Of a stretch of 64,000 nucleotides of DNA, positions 18,501-27,481 are shown in pieces (the first letter of the stretch is position 1; each line of letters opens with the position of its first letter). Below the pieces are notes generated by a model. The model had not been told where the DNA came from. It saw nothing but the letters and a program-made list of their open reading frames with translations, and searched no databases. The translations under genes and the position numbers were made by a program. Source of the stretch: SR-FBR-E99 sp963732365 (GTDB lineage Bacteria > Bacteroidota > Bacteroidia > Bacteroidales > VadinHA17). The DNA lies in assembly GCA_963732365.1 (NCBI GenBank), contig CAVSZC010000005.1, positions 744,001 to 808,000 on the forward strand, written 5' to 3'.

Positions 18501-18691
18501 TGACACCGCTGCTTACCGCCTCAGGTGCAGGAGCAGAGGCCAGAAAGGTAATGGGTATGACCGTCTTCAGCGGGATGCTCATAGCCACAATACTGGGTGT
18601 GCTTATAGTACCGGCATTGTTCGTCTTTATTGAAAGGCTGGGTAAGAAAAAACCTGCGGAAGTAACTGTAAAGAAATCGGAGGAAGCGTAA
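15536..18691 (+). CDS. RND multidrug efflux pump, AcrB/MexB (HAE1) type
   Basis: A 1051-residue proton-driven inner-membrane exporter of full family length. The N-terminus FFVRRPIVAMVLSIIIVIVG and PISQYPEITPPTI are standard for HAE1 pumps. TM4 carries the proton-relay pair in GIVVDDAIVVVEAV, and TM10 carries the matching lysine in GLVAKNAILIVEFA. Both large periplasmic loops are present, with the usual repeat of ~500 residues. It forms one operon with the adaptor (18 bases before) and the outer-membrane factor (1 base after). All expected active residues are seen. Confidence 0.96.
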   Translation: MGEFFVRRPIVAMVLSIIIVIVGFLALRGVPISQYPEITPPTIKINTSFVGANAVNVEQGVASVIEQKVNGVENMIYMRSTNASDGNLSLDVSFKVGTNLDNANMLTQNRVSQAEPFMPPSVKQYGITTKKSLTFPLLVISLTSDNPAFNAGFLANYATINLVDALARVNGVGEVKLLGSSDYAMRVWLKPDIMSKLDITVEDVTKALQEQNVISPGGKFGAEPAPAGTEFTYGVVLQDRLIQEQEFGDIIVRTKEDGSTVYLSDIASITLGTENYNSLSRMNEKQAATIAIFQTPGTNALDVADQVKTVTAELAQRFPEDIEYDISLDTTLAVSEGITEIVHTLFEAIVLVILVVFIFLQNWRATLIPLITVPVSLIGTFMVFPLLGFSVNVLSLLGLVLAIGIVVDDAIVVVEAVMHHIEHGKTPREATVQAMKEVSGPVVAIALILAAVFVPVAMVPGITGRLYQQFAITIAVSVAFSAFSALSLSPALCSILLKPTKPMSERKGLLARFFNGFNRLFDKITGGYVGIAGYLSKKALRVIIILAVVIGLAGLLGKGLPGGFLPDEDQGYFIMNVSMPAASSLQRTDEVCKQIEGILSQHEALEFFTAIPGYSQLTFAYQSNVATFFVMAKEWAHREQTVEEIMTDLNKVFAAKITGGNVIAFGPPPIPGLGVGAGFTMMIQDRAGNTPEFLQQQTMKFIEAARKRPEIGRINTTFNAGAPQVRLEVDRQKAMKLGVPLQSVNSTLGAFLGGAYVNDFNRFGRQYKVYIQADAAYRATPDDLSMAYVRNNKGEMVPVSTLVTTTRVSAPEFTNRFNLYRSAEINGIPATGYSSAQALRALEETAAEVLPQSMGYAWSNMSFQEKESGGSAGPIFLMALMFVFLILAAQYESWKLPFSVLLGTPFSVFGAFLGLFLARLFDNGYLNNIFAQIGLVMLIGLVAKNAILIVEFAKSEHEKGVDLFEASMTAAKLRFRPILMTAFAFILGVTPLLTASGAGAEARKVMGMTVFSGMLIATILGVLIVPALFVFIERLGKKKPAEVTVKKSEEA

Positions 18692-18692
18692 A

Positions 18693-20075
18693 ATGAAGAA
18701 GTTTATTCCACTGTACCTGGCATTTATATTGCTGCTAACTTCCTGCCTTGTCGGGAAACGTTATACAAGGCCTGAGCTTGCTGCTCCCGGGAGCTATATG
18801 GCAGCAGATACCGCTGTCGCCGTAGCTGACACAACATCGCCATATGTGAATGCTGACTCGACCATAAACCTTCAGTGGTTCCAGCTTTTCGGCGACACCG
18901 TTCTCAACGACCTGATTGCCCTGGCGCTTGACACCAATACCAATCTCAAGATAGCAGCAATGAGGGTTAACCAGTCGCGATCGGTTTTTCAGAACTCAAA
19001 GGCTGATATCCTGCCCTCTTTCGGATATGCTGCAAGAGGTGAGATGAATGAACCGGCTGATGATTATTTTGACCTTCTGGGCACTGCCTCATGGGAGATT
19101 GATTTCTGGGGTAAGCTCAGGCATGCCAAACGTGCCTCCTATGCAGAGATGATTGCAAGCGAAGAGGGTCTGAAGACTGTGAAGACGACGCTCGTAAGTG
19201 ATGTGGCCAATCTCTATTTTATCATGCGTGATCTTGACAACCGCATTGAGGTGGCAAGACAGACAGTCGACAGTCGCACCATTTACTACCTGATGGTCAA
19301 TGAGCGCTGGCTGAAGGGAGAGGCTGCAGAACTAGATAAGCTGCAGGCTGAACAGCAGGTCGCCCTGGCGGAAGCAACACTGGCAAGCCTTCAGCGTGAA
19401 CTGAGCTATACGGAGAGAAGCCTGAACATTTTGCTCGGGCAGAATCCGCAGCCCATTGCACGTGGATTGCAGAATGACGAGCAGGTAATACTTCCGGAGA
19501 TACCATCCGGACTGCCTTCAAAGCTACTTGAGCAGAGACCTGATGTAAAGGCAGCCGAGAACTACCTTATCGCTGAAACGGAGCGAATAGGTGTTGCACA
19601 GGCAATGAGGCTGCCAAGCTTCAGCCTGACAGGCTTCCTTGGGGTGGCAAGTACGGATCTTGGCAACCTGCTGACAGGCGATGCATTTGCCGGCGGACTG
19701 ACAGGAATGGTGATGGGACCGATCTTTGAATTCGGAAAGAACAAGAGAAGGGTTGACATACAGAAAGCGGAGGCGGAGATTGCAGTGAACAATTTCCTTA
19801 ATACCTACCGTATAGCCCTGGGTGATGTTGAAAATGCCCTCACATCGATAAAGTCTTACAGCGATGAATATAAGGCACGACTGAGGCAGGTTGAGGCAGC
19901 AAGAAAAGCATTGATGCTGACGAAGGCAAAATATGATGCAGGTTATTCAAGTTACCTTGAGGTACTGATAGCTGAGAGTTACGCTTTTGATGCAGAGATG
20001 CTCCTCTCAATGACCAGGGCACAGCAGCTCTCTGCCACTGTTGCTCTCTACAGGGCGCTGGGAGGCGGCTGGTAG
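18693..20075 (+). CDS. Outer-membrane efflux factor, NodT/OprM-like lipoprotein
   Basis: This 460-residue TolC-like channel completes the tripartite pump. The signal peptide ends in a lipobox (LLLTSC, cysteine about residue 18) followed by LVGKRYTRPEL, the normal start of NodT-family lipoproteins. Two repeats of long helices with strand pairs follow (MRVNQSRSVFQNSKADILPSFGY; MRLPSFSLTGFLGVAS), plus GPIFEFGKNKRRVDIQKAEA and AKYDAGYSSYLEVLIAE. Its start is 1 base after the pump stop (TAA then ATG), so translation is probably coupled. Confidence 0.93.
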   Translation: MKKFIPLYLAFILLLTSCLVGKRYTRPELAAPGSYMAADTAVAVADTTSPYVNADSTINLQWFQLFGDTVLNDLIALALDTNTNLKIAAMRVNQSRSVFQNSKADILPSFGYAARGEMNEPADDYFDLLGTASWEIDFWGKLRHAKRASYAEMIASEEGLKTVKTTLVSDVANLYFIMRDLDNRIEVARQTVDSRTIYYLMVNERWLKGEAAELDKLQAEQQVALAEATLASLQRELSYTERSLNILLGQNPQPIARGLQNDEQVILPEIPSGLPSKLLEQRPDVKAAENYLIAETERIGVAQAMRLPSFSLTGFLGVASTDLGNLLTGDAFAGGLTGMVMGPIFEFGKNKRRVDIQKAEAEIAVNNFLNTYRIALGDVENALTSIKSYSDEYKARLRQVEAARKALMLTKAKYDAGYSSYLEVLIAESYAFDAEMLLSMTRAQQLSATVALYRALGGGW

Positions 20076-20103
20076 AGTTTATTAAAATACAGATTCCTTA
20101 CTT

Positions 20104-20790
20104 ATGGCAAAGCTTTCAGTTAAAAGGCTTCCCAGGCACTTTTGGAATGAGGAGAGCGGTCTGACCAGTATGTTTCTACTGTTATGTATTAGCAATTTTA
20201 TTGTAATACCTTTTTTTACAAGGGAAAATCCCTTAATTTTTTTAATTATCCGCCTCTCCTGGCTCTTCCTGCTATTCACAGGTATTACTACACTGTCTGA
20301 GAGCAGGACACAGATGAAAAAACTATCGATAATTCCGGTTCTTCTCATTGTTGTAAGCATTTTGCGATCACTCCTCGACTACGCTATACTTGATTATGCC
20401 GAGTTTCTTATTATGCTATCTGTATTTGCCCTGCTGATAGGCATGGTTATGGTAAAGGTTTTTGAAGACGGGTCCATCACAGTTCACAAGGTTATCGGAT
20501 CGATCCTCGCATATATGCTAGTTGGAAATGTCTGGGCGCAGATTTTCCAGTTCCTCTATATCCATGTTCCGGGGTCATTGCAGATGCCTGAGTCTCTCTC
20601 TTCAGCCGCTGTAAGCCAGTCGGTATTTCTCTACTTCAGCTATACTACATTGACAACAACGGGGTACGGAGATATTCTTCCTGTTCATTCCATTGCCCGC
20701 ACCCTGGTTATTATTGAGCAGCTCATAGGAGTACTTTATCCGGTGGTGCTGATTGGTAGGCTGGTAGGCATGGTGGTGAGCAAAAAGTAG
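20104..20790 (+). CDS. Two-pore-helix voltage-gated-like K+ channel (ion_trans_2)
   Basis: A 228-residue inner-membrane protein with about six transmembrane segments. The potassium selectivity filter TTTGYGD is at residues about 184-190, preceded by the pore helix SVFLYFSYTTL and followed by the inner helix IEQLIGVLYPVVLIGRLVGM. There is no cytosolic RCK domain. It starts 28 bases after the efflux operon and may be read through from it, though a functional link is not obvious. Confidence 0.88.
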   Translation: MAKLSVKRLPRHFWNEESGLTSMFLLLCISNFIVIPFFTRENPLIFLIIRLSWLFLLFTGITTLSESRTQMKKLSIIPVLLIVVSILRSLLDYAILDYAEFLIMLSVFALLIGMVMVKVFEDGSITVHKVIGSILAYMLVGNVWAQIFQFLYIHVPGSLQMPESLSSAAVSQSVFLYFSYTTLTTTGYGDILPVHSIARTLVIIEQLIGVLYPVVLIGRLVGMVVSKK

Positions 20791-20908
20791 ATATTTCCTG
20801 AGGATAGAGGCAGGCTCACTTTTTCTCATGGCATAATTTATCTGATATTAAGTAGTTTTAACAAGTCAAGTATTATCAGCCATGTTAACTTTGTTAATAT
20901 TAATTACT

Positions 20909-20941
20909 TTTGATTACCCGGTTTAAAAACTCTTATTTTTG
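20909..20941 (+). promoter_or_regulatory. Bacteroidota-type promoter of the ZIP gene
   Basis: TTTG (20909-20912), 21 bases, then TATTTTTG (20934-20941) is a complete -33/-7 pair, 42 bases ahead of the ATG at 20984. A second -7-like TACTTTTG overlaps at 20905-20912. Confidence 0.6.
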
Positions 20942-20983
20942 TTATAGTTAATTTACAATTATCAAAGCTAATTGCTCATCATT

Positions 20984-21721
20984 ATGTTAAATGCATTATT
21001 ATTTGGTTTACTGGCTACTTCATCTCTCCTGGTGGGTGGGATAATAGCTTCCAGGTTCACTCTGAAGAAACGGACCCTGGGAATAATTATGGCATTTGGT
21101 GCCGGGACTCTGATCTCAGCCGTCTCATATGAATTAATTTATGAAGCGGTAAAACTGGCAAGAGGAACAGGATTTCCTGCATTTGGCCTTTTTGCAGGGG
21201 CATTAACTTTCTATTTCAGTGATAAGATCATAGAAAAGTTCGGAGCAAAAAACCGCATGGACATGGAGACATCCCATTCGTCCAGTCTTGTGGTACCAAT
21301 GCTTTTAGGAATAATTCTTGATGGAATACCTGAATCAATTGTTATCGGGTTAGGCATATTTGAAGGAGGGAAAGTCAGCCTGGCCATGCTGGTGGCAGTT
21401 TTTATCTCCAACCTTCCTGAAGCCATTGCGGGAACTACCGGCATGAAGGCAGGTGGCTGGAAAAACAGTAAAATAATTTTGTTATGGTTGTTCATTGTCG
21501 TGGTCTGTGCCTTTGCATCACTTGCAGGATTCTCCCTTTTCAGCGGTGCATCTGAAACCTGGCTGGCATTTATACAGGCTTTTGCAGGCGGGGCAATACT
21601 TATGGTACTTGCCAACTCAATGATACCTGAATCTTATGAGCATGGCGGAAAGGTGACCGGCCTGGTTTTGGTCTTTGGTTTCTTTGTTTCAGTGGCAATG
21701 GTTATATTGGAAAACTCCTGA
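20984..21721 (+). CDS. ZIP-family divalent metal transporter
   Basis: A 245-residue protein with eight transmembrane segments. ZIP proteins carry Zn2+, Fe2+ or Mn2+ into the cytoplasm. TM4 reads ILDGIPESIVIGLGIF and TM5 reads VFISNLPEAIAGTTGM, the two 'PE' metal-site motifs of the family. In TM4 the usual HN/H before PE is replaced by DG, and in TM5 H/E is replaced by SNLPEA, so the metal site may be unusual. A late PESYEHGG lies in TM7/8. I choose the ATG at 20984; a TTG four codons earlier is also open. The gene has its own promoter. Confidence 0.8.
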   Translation: MLNALLFGLLATSSLLVGGIIASRFTLKKRTLGIIMAFGAGTLISAVSYELIYEAVKLARGTGFPAFGLFAGALTFYFSDKIIEKFGAKNRMDMETSHSSSLVVPMLLGIILDGIPESIVIGLGIFEGGKVSLAMLVAVFISNLPEAIAGTTGMKAGGWKNSKIILLWLFIVVVCAFASLAGFSLFSGASETWLAFIQAFAGGAILMVLANSMIPESYEHGGKVTGLVLVFGFFVSVAMVILENS

Positions 21722-21726
21722 AAATT

Positions 21727-21970
21727 CCCCGGGCTGTTGCCCGGGGTTATTCACATTTGTCCCTTCCAGGGACAGAGGAGGGAGCTATCTGCCATGCCCT
21801 CGCCTCAGGTCAGATAAAAAATGGCTGTAGTCAACCAGCAAACTGAAAGATTAGATAGAGCACTGTAGACTGGCACCTATCTCAGCCACGCAAGTGGCTG
21901 AATATGAATAACCCCTGGCCACAGCCCGGGGCAGGAGACGCTCCCCCCTGTCCTCCAACCCCGCAGGGGT
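21727..21970. repeat. Island of short palindromes (REP-like) after the ZIP gene
   Basis: The 340-base gap between the ZIP gene and the next minus-strand gene has no credible gene. It holds perfect short hairpins: CCCCGGGC-TGTT-GCCCGGGG (21727-21746), TGTCCC-TTCCA-GGGACA (21758-21774), CAGCCAC-GCAA-GTGGCTG (21883-21900) and ACCCC-GCA-GGGGT (21958-21970). There is also an imperfect CCCCTGG/CCCGGGG pair (21912-21931). The first may terminate the ZIP transcript. The style matches REP-like intergenic repeats in Bacteroidota. Confidence 0.55.
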
Positions 21971-22003
21971 GACAGAAGATTCAGAGACATCCGGCATCAG
22001 CAC

Positions 22004-22037
22004 AAAAAAACCGGCCCATTTTATTAATGAGCCGGCC
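22004..22037 (-). terminator. Rho-independent terminator of the small helical protein gene
   Basis: On the minus strand, GCCGG-CTCATT-AATAA-AATGGG-CCGG forms a strong stem and is followed by seven T (complement of 22004-22010). It lies 25 bases after the stop at 22062. Confidence 0.8.
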
Positions 22038-22061
22038 TCTTTAAAATGCTATAAGTCAATA

Positions 22062-22523
22062 TTACTTAACCTCCGGGAGAGGAAGACCCTCAAGAATCGA
22101 AAGCCTGATTCCGCTCAGTATATATCCTTCAATCTGCCAGAACTGCAGAGCAACCACAGGATTGGTAACCTTTTTGATCTTTTTGTAGTAGGTGACGAGA
22201 AGCTTGTCTGTGTTGGTTCCGAGTTTAATAGCCTCAGCAGTCCATACGTCAGCCTGTTCATTAGTCATGGTTTCCCATTTCTCAGCATACTGATCGAGGA
22301 GCTGGATCCTTTTCTTACCGTACTCTTTTCTTGCAGCTTCGTACTCATCATAAAGCGCCCAGAAAGCATCTTTCTGTGCAGCATCAAGCTGAATAAATGC
22401 ACTTACCATGGCCTTCTTTTCCATACCGAAAGCAGCCTGCATAAGATCAACTTCTTCCGTGGTCTGGGCTTTTGCAGTAGCAAACATCACCAGGGCAAAT
22501 AATAACAATGTCACTTTTTTCAT
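22062..22523 (-). CDS. Small secreted all-helical protein, function unknown
   Basis: A 153-residue protein with a signal peptide (MKKVTLLLFALVMFATAKAQ) and a mature part that is almost all helix: FIQLDAAQKDAFWALYDEYE, KKRIQLLDQYAEKWETMTNE and LVTYYKKIKKVTNPVVALQF. The 'D.AQK.AFW.LYDEYE..R' spacing recalls LTXXQ/CpxP-Spy-like periplasmic helical proteins, but the LTxxQ motif is not present, so I do not assign the family. It is a single-gene unit with a clear promoter and terminator. Confidence 0.75.
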   Translation of the reverse strand: MKKVTLLLFALVMFATAKAQTTEEVDLMQAAFGMEKKAMVSAFIQLDAAQKDAFWALYDEYEAARKEYGKKRIQLLDQYAEKWETMTNEQADVWTAEAIKLGTNTDKLLVTYYKKIKKVTNPVVALQFWQIEGYILSGIRLSILEGLPLPEVK

Positions 22524-22552
22524 AATACCTGTTTTTTTAAGTAATTGGATTG

Positions 22553-22584
22553 CAAAGCTAATTCATTTAGAGAAAAAACACAAA
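22553..22584 (-). promoter_or_regulatory. Bacteroidota-type promoter of the small helical protein gene
   Basis: On the minus strand, TTTG (complement of 22581-22584), 20 bases, then TAGCTTTG (complement of 22553-22560). Element sequences and spacing both match the consensus; the start codon is 30 bases downstream. Confidence 0.7.
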
Positions 22585-22627
22585 CCGGAGAAAAATGTTT
22601 TACTTTTGGGAAAAGAGATGCCCACCT

Positions 22628-25600
22628 ATGTGGTTTGACCGGATTGTGACAGTTATTAAATACCTGATAATAAGTCTGGTTTTTCTTTTTATATTTTTTT
22701 TTGCAGCTGTCAACCTGCCGGTCAGCCAGAGAATAATAACCCAGAAGGCAAATAATTATTTTGATTCGAAAAAACTCCCGGTACAGGTTGAGAAAATAAC
22801 CCTGCTCGTCACCGGCAGGGTCGGACTGAAACAACCTCAGATAATTGTCCCTTCAGGAGATACACTTCTCAATGCTGATCAGATAAGCGTAGCCATAAGA
22901 ATAACTCCCCTGATTTTTAAAAAACTTAAAGTCAAAGCTGTAACAATAAATCAGGCGACTGTTTCACTTAGAAAGGATTCCATATCCGGAGCGCTGAACC
23001 TGGTTTCCCTTTTCTCGCCGGCGACCAATGCTCCGGATGCAAAATCAAGGTCAGGAAGAAAATGGCAGATTGAGGCGGAATCTGTTAAACTAAACAATGT
23101 GCGTTTCTCCTTCGTGGATGATGCAGGAGGGATAAAGGTATGGCAGTCAGTGGGCAGGCTATTTGTGAAGCTTAACAGCTTATCCCTCAATGACAGAAGC
23201 GTTGATGTTTCAGAGATTGATATGGAATCAGTCACCGGAGGTGTTGAGCTAATGAATGATAAGGCTCCGGACGAGAAGCAGGCAGCAAATGAACCCTCCC
23301 CATGGAAATTCAGGCTCGGGAATGGCGATCTGAAGGATATCCGGTTTGTGCTTCATCAGCCTGACATGAAACAGCGGATGGAGATTTCATTAAAGAGGGC
23401 AGACATCTCTGAAACCACACTGACTCTTGCCGATCACACTATCATGACTGCAGGCATTGAACTGCAGGAGCCGGTGGCAGGTATCTTTTCATCCCCTTCC
23501 AAGACTACCACTGATGACCTCACGGGAATAGAGAGTGGTGCAGGATTTCCGGGCCCATGGAGCATTATTGGAAATAATATAACGATAAGCAGTGGGGGGG
23601 TCAATAAAGGTGAATATGCAGGTGACGAAAAGATGATTGCACGTAGCCCAATGATTCAGGTGGCAGACCTGAATACGGCTATACAGGACCTGGTCCTCAC
23701 TGAAAGGGAATCTAATATCAATATTGACCGTCTCTCTTTCACTCTTGGGAATGGCTTCGAACTTAAGAAGGGGAAAATTGCATTTCATTCTGACTCAACC
23801 AGTAAAAGCCTGCTGGAAGCCGCCTTTGAAACCGGGTCAAGCATGGCAAACGTCAGGCTCGAGGCAGAAGATGATCTGAATTCGATTATCAGTTCCTTTC
23901 TCTCTGTCCCCTTTTCTTTAACCATTGATCGCACTGAGATATCTGCAGACGATATATTGAGATTCATTCCGGATCTGAAGGAAAAAGTTTCGGCAGAGAC
24001 ACTGATTAATTTCAAACTGGCAGCGGTCATGAATATCTCAGGCACAGCGGAGAGGATGAATCTGAGTAATGTTGAACTGAGAACCCGTTCAGGAGCCACT
24101 CTGAAACTGAAGGGTGAGATAGCCAATATCACCAGCCCGGCTGCTGCAACAGTAAATATTGATTTAAGTGCAGACAACATAACAAGGCAGAGACTTACAG
24201 ACCTTATAAGTATTGCCGGTTCATCAATTGATCTGCCTGAGTTTGAATTACTGACGCTTCTGGGAAGCTTTACGGGTAAAGTAAGTGAACCTGACTTTCA
24301 TCTTTCACTGAAAATTGATTCAGGTATCATAACCTCAGAGGGATCGGTGGATATTCCTGAAAAGAAGTATGCTCTTAACGTTGGTTATTCCTCACTTGAC
24401 ATAGGTAAGCTGGCCGGCATAAATGATCTCGGGAAAGCGTCCGGCAACATTGATCTTACAGGAACAGGAACCTCGCCATTAAGAATAGATGCAAAAGGCT
24501 CAATTTCTGTTGATTCAGTTGAATACAACGGATATACTTATCGTGATATCAGTATTGAGATGGATGGCATCCAAGGCTTAATTGAATATGCCATAAAGGC
24601 AACTGACCCGTCACTTGATCTGAATCTGGCCGGATCGGCTGATATCAGGGATTCAGTCATCAGGGGCAGCATCTCGGGTTTCTTTAATGTTGATGCCGGG
24701 AGGCTGCATTTGTACAAAGATCTTGCTGTCAGAGGCTCAGTTGAGGGTGAAGCAGACTATGTGCAGGGGGACCTCGGTCTTACAGTCTCATTAAGAAACA
24801 TCATGCTCCTGAGGGACAATACCAGTGAAACCATTGACTCTTTCTCTCTCACGATAAACTCCACCGACAGCGTTGTTGATGCGGACATTGAGTCTGATTT
24901 CATGAATGCGGCGTTTCACAGTGCCGGCTCCGTAGCTGACCTTTCTAAGGTATTCAGCGAGGGCATGGGCAAAGGCTTCGCGGTCATTGATTCAACAATA
25001 GGTAACAGGGTACCCTTCCTGACAGCATTACCTGAGACCTCCCTCTCACTTCATTCTACATATGATCCTTTTATAAGTCTGCTTGTGCCTGATTCAATTT
25101 TCGGTTATGATAATATTGATTTAGAGTTTGTCAGAGATACAACGGGTATTTCCAGGATTGATATTGGGGTTAAGCGATTCAATGCAGGGGGGAGCAGCGG
25201 TTCGGGTGCGACGGTGCACATGGAAAAAACGGCTGAAGAGTCACTTCTAATGATTAAGGCAGACAGTATAAGAATTGACAATATTGTACTGTCAAATCTT
25301 GTTACAGAGATTAATATAGCTGATGATACCGCCCTTTACAGTATTCAGTCCGGCGATATGCAGGGGCAGCCGTTATATTATATAGCAGGCGAGGCATATA
25401 AGAATTACGGAAAGATAGAAACGAGATCCACGGAGCAGGTATGGATAATAAATGGCTTCAGATGGAATGTCTCTCCCGGGGAGTTTCTTGTCATTGATCC
25501 AGTACAACGTGATTTCAGCGCAGCGATGCACTGGAAGGCTGACCAGCGTACCATTGACATTTATGGCAGTAAAAGAGATAAACTCTACTTTGAGTGCCGC

Positions 25601-27481
25601 AATGTCGGACTGAATATGCTCCTTGTTCCGGGAATGAATACCTTCGGTTATGAGGGTGAACTTACCGGGAAGATAAGTTATGACGGAAACAGCAAGACGG
25701 AGCTGGGCATAAGGATGGATAGCAGGCAGATGAAACTGGCAGACCAGTTGCTGGGCGATTTCAGGATAACTGGAGACTACCTTGCTGACACCCTGGGTAA
25801 CATCGAAAGTGACATGATGGCCGAGCTGAATGACACATCAAAACTCTCGCTCGTTCTGAGGTCTGATAAAAATGCTTCAAGGCAGAATGTGAAGGCTGAC
25901 TTTTCCGGTATTCCATTGAATATTTTTGAGCCACTATTAAGTAAGTATGTGAGCGGACTGAGCGGGGAGGTGAACGGAGCACTGGTACTGGATGTGAAAG
26001 GAGGGGTCCCGGCGATTGACGGAAAAATACAGATAGAAGAGACCCGGCTGCGAGTCATTCCTCTCAATGCCAGTTTCCATCTCCCCGATAACCAGATCAT
26101 TTTCGAAAAGAATAATATTACTTTCACGAACTTTACCGTGCTTGACTCATTAAACAAGACTCTCACTCTAAACGGAACCATAAGCCTGAGGGGCCCTGAT
26201 GACATCATAGCCGATCTGAGGGTCACCTCTGATCGTATCCAGGTTATGAATACCAGTGCAAAGGACAGCCCTTCATTCAACGGTTCGATACTTGTAAATA
26301 CAAACCTGCACATCACCGGACCGGTAAGCAGTCCGACAATCACAGGGGGAGTAGTTTTGGCAGAGGGTACCGTGGTCAACTACACCTATACCGAAGATCT
26401 GTCAGTCTCAGAGACGGAAAAGACCGTTACCTTTGCCAGCCTGACGGAGGAGACAGATACCTTAGAGGCTGTCAGGGCAACCCTTAATTCCATTTCCCGC
26501 TTACCTGACATTGAAGCTTCAATTGAAATCAACCCGAACAGTCTCTTTAATTTCCAGATAACCCGCGGCTTCGACATCGGAGCAGAGATACGCGGCGGGG
26601 GCTTCCTTACCTATTCACTTAATCAGAACCATATGATCGATCTCAGCGGATCATATGAGATCAACCAGGGAAGCGCAGTGCTCAAGATACCAGGGTGGCC
26701 ACGCAAGGACTTTGTAATCACTCCCGGTAGCACTCTTAGGTGGGATGGCGGGATTGATAACCCGGATCTGAATATTGAGACAACCACCAGGGTGAGGGGG
26801 TCATATGTTAATCCGGTTGACGGTGCAAACAGAGAGGTTGATTTTCTTGTCAATATGAGGCTGTCAGGCAGACTGTCACAGCTCGAGATACTGTTTGACG
26901 TCACCTCAAAGGATCAGTATCTCACCAGTGTATTCAATTCACTGTCAAAGGATGAACGGATGAAGCAGGCAATAAACCTGCTCATCTTTGAAATGATCAA
27001 CCTTCCCTCCGTACAAAGTTCATCAGATTATGTGACACAGCAGATAAACCAGTTCTGGGAGTCGCAGCTGAACCAGCTGACAAAGTCGGCAATCAAGGGA
27101 ATTGATTTTTCAATCGGCATTGACACCTTTACCGGCGCAACAGCAGAAGGAGGAGAAAAGACATATACCAGCTTTACATACGAGGTGCGAAAGCAGATGT
27201 TCCACGACAGAGGTTCCGTGATGGTCTCAGGCAGAGTGAATGACAACAGTCCCATGAGCAGCCAGTCAAGCACTGTCATTGAGAACTTTATTTTTGAGTA
27301 TTCTCTTGATTCAGCCAGGAGTAAATTTCTTAAGGTGTACCGTCAGCAGAATTATGAAGACCTGCTGGAAGGAGAGGTGATCAAGTCGGGCGTCGGGTTC
27401 ATCTACAGGAAGAATTATGACAGGCTTAGCGATATATGGCGTAGGAAGACGGGAGACGGAAGACGGAAGACTGAGGACTGA
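22628..27481 (+). CDS. tamB: TamB-like translocation and assembly module protein (DUF490)
   Basis: A 1617-residue protein anchored by one N-terminal membrane helix (VIKYLIISLVFLFIFFFAAVNLP). It is followed by AsmA-like repeats and the C-terminal DUF490 domain (INQGSAVLKIPGWPRKDFVITPGSTLRWDG; NPDLNIETTTRVRGSYVNPV). TamB spans the periplasm as a long beta-taco and works with a BamA-type partner in outer-membrane protein or lipid transport. The partner, TamL, starts 20 bases downstream. I prefer the ATG at 22628 (MWFDRIVTV); an ATG at 22595 would add 11 residues. The last 13 codons come from an intergenic-type AGACGG repeat, so the native end may lie slightly earlier. Confidence 0.88.
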   Translation: MWFDRIVTVIKYLIISLVFLFIFFFAAVNLPVSQRIITQKANNYFDSKKLPVQVEKITLLVTGRVGLKQPQIIVPSGDTLLNADQISVAIRITPLIFKKLKVKAVTINQATVSLRKDSISGALNLVSLFSPATNAPDAKSRSGRKWQIEAESVKLNNVRFSFVDDAGGIKVWQSVGRLFVKLNSLSLNDRSVDVSEIDMESVTGGVELMNDKAPDEKQAANEPSPWKFRLGNGDLKDIRFVLHQPDMKQRMEISLKRADISETTLTLADHTIMTAGIELQEPVAGIFSSPSKTTTDDLTGIESGAGFPGPWSIIGNNITISSGGVNKGEYAGDEKMIARSPMIQVADLNTAIQDLVLTERESNINIDRLSFTLGNGFELKKGKIAFHSDSTSKSLLEAAFETGSSMANVRLEAEDDLNSIISSFLSVPFSLTIDRTEISADDILRFIPDLKEKVSAETLINFKLAAVMNISGTAERMNLSNVELRTRSGATLKLKGEIANITSPAAATVNIDLSADNITRQRLTDLISIAGSSIDLPEFELLTLLGSFTGKVSEPDFHLSLKIDSGIITSEGSVDIPEKKYALNVGYSSLDIGKLAGINDLGKASGNIDLTGTGTSPLRIDAKGSISVDSVEYNGYTYRDISIEMDGIQGLIEYAIKATDPSLDLNLAGSADIRDSVIRGSISGFFNVDAGRLHLYKDLAVRGSVEGEADYVQGDLGLTVSLRNIMLLRDNTSETIDSFSLTINSTDSVVDADIESDFMNAAFHSAGSVADLSKVFSEGMGKGFAVIDSTIGNRVPFLTALPETSLSLHSTYDPFISLLVPDSIFGYDNIDLEFVRDTTGISRIDIGVKRFNAGGSSGSGATVHMEKTAEESLLMIKADSIRIDNIVLSNLVTEINIADDTALYSIQSGDMQGQPLYYIAGEAYKNYGKIETRSTEQVWIINGFRWNVSPGEFLVIDPVQRDFSAAMHWKADQRTIDIYGSKRDKLYFECRNVGLNMLLVPGMNTFGYEGELTGKISYDGNSKTELGIRMDSRQMKLADQLLGDFRITGDYLADTLGNIESDMMAELNDTSKLSLVLRSDKNASRQNVKADFSGIPLNIFEPLLSKYVSGLSGEVNGALVLDVKGGVPAIDGKIQIEETRLRVIPLNASFHLPDNQIIFEKNNITFTNFTVLDSLNKTLTLNGTISLRGPDDIIADLRVTSDRIQVMNTSAKDSPSFNGSILVNTNLHITGPVSSPTITGGVVLAEGTVVNYTYTEDLSVSETEKTVTFASLTEETDTLEAVRATLNSISRLPDIEASIEINPNSLFNFQITRGFDIGAEIRGGGFLTYSLNQNHMIDLSGSYEINQGSAVLKIPGWPRKDFVITPGSTLRWDGGIDNPDLNIETTTRVRGSYVNPVDGANREVDFLVNMRLSGRLSQLEILFDVTSKDQYLTSVFNSLSKDERMKQAINLLIFEMINLPSVQSSSDYVTQQINQFWESQLNQLTKSAIKGIDFSIGIDTFTGATAEGGEKTYTSFTYEVRKQMFHDRGSVMVSGRVNDNSPMSSQSSTVIENFIFEYSLDSARSKFLKVYRQQNYEDLLEGEVIKSGVGFIYRKNYDRLSDIWRRKTGDGRRKTED

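Noticed and set aside
21969..22502. 177-residue plus-strand reading frame
   Set aside because: It lies antisense to the secreted helical protein and crosses its terminator; no recognisable domain or promoter.
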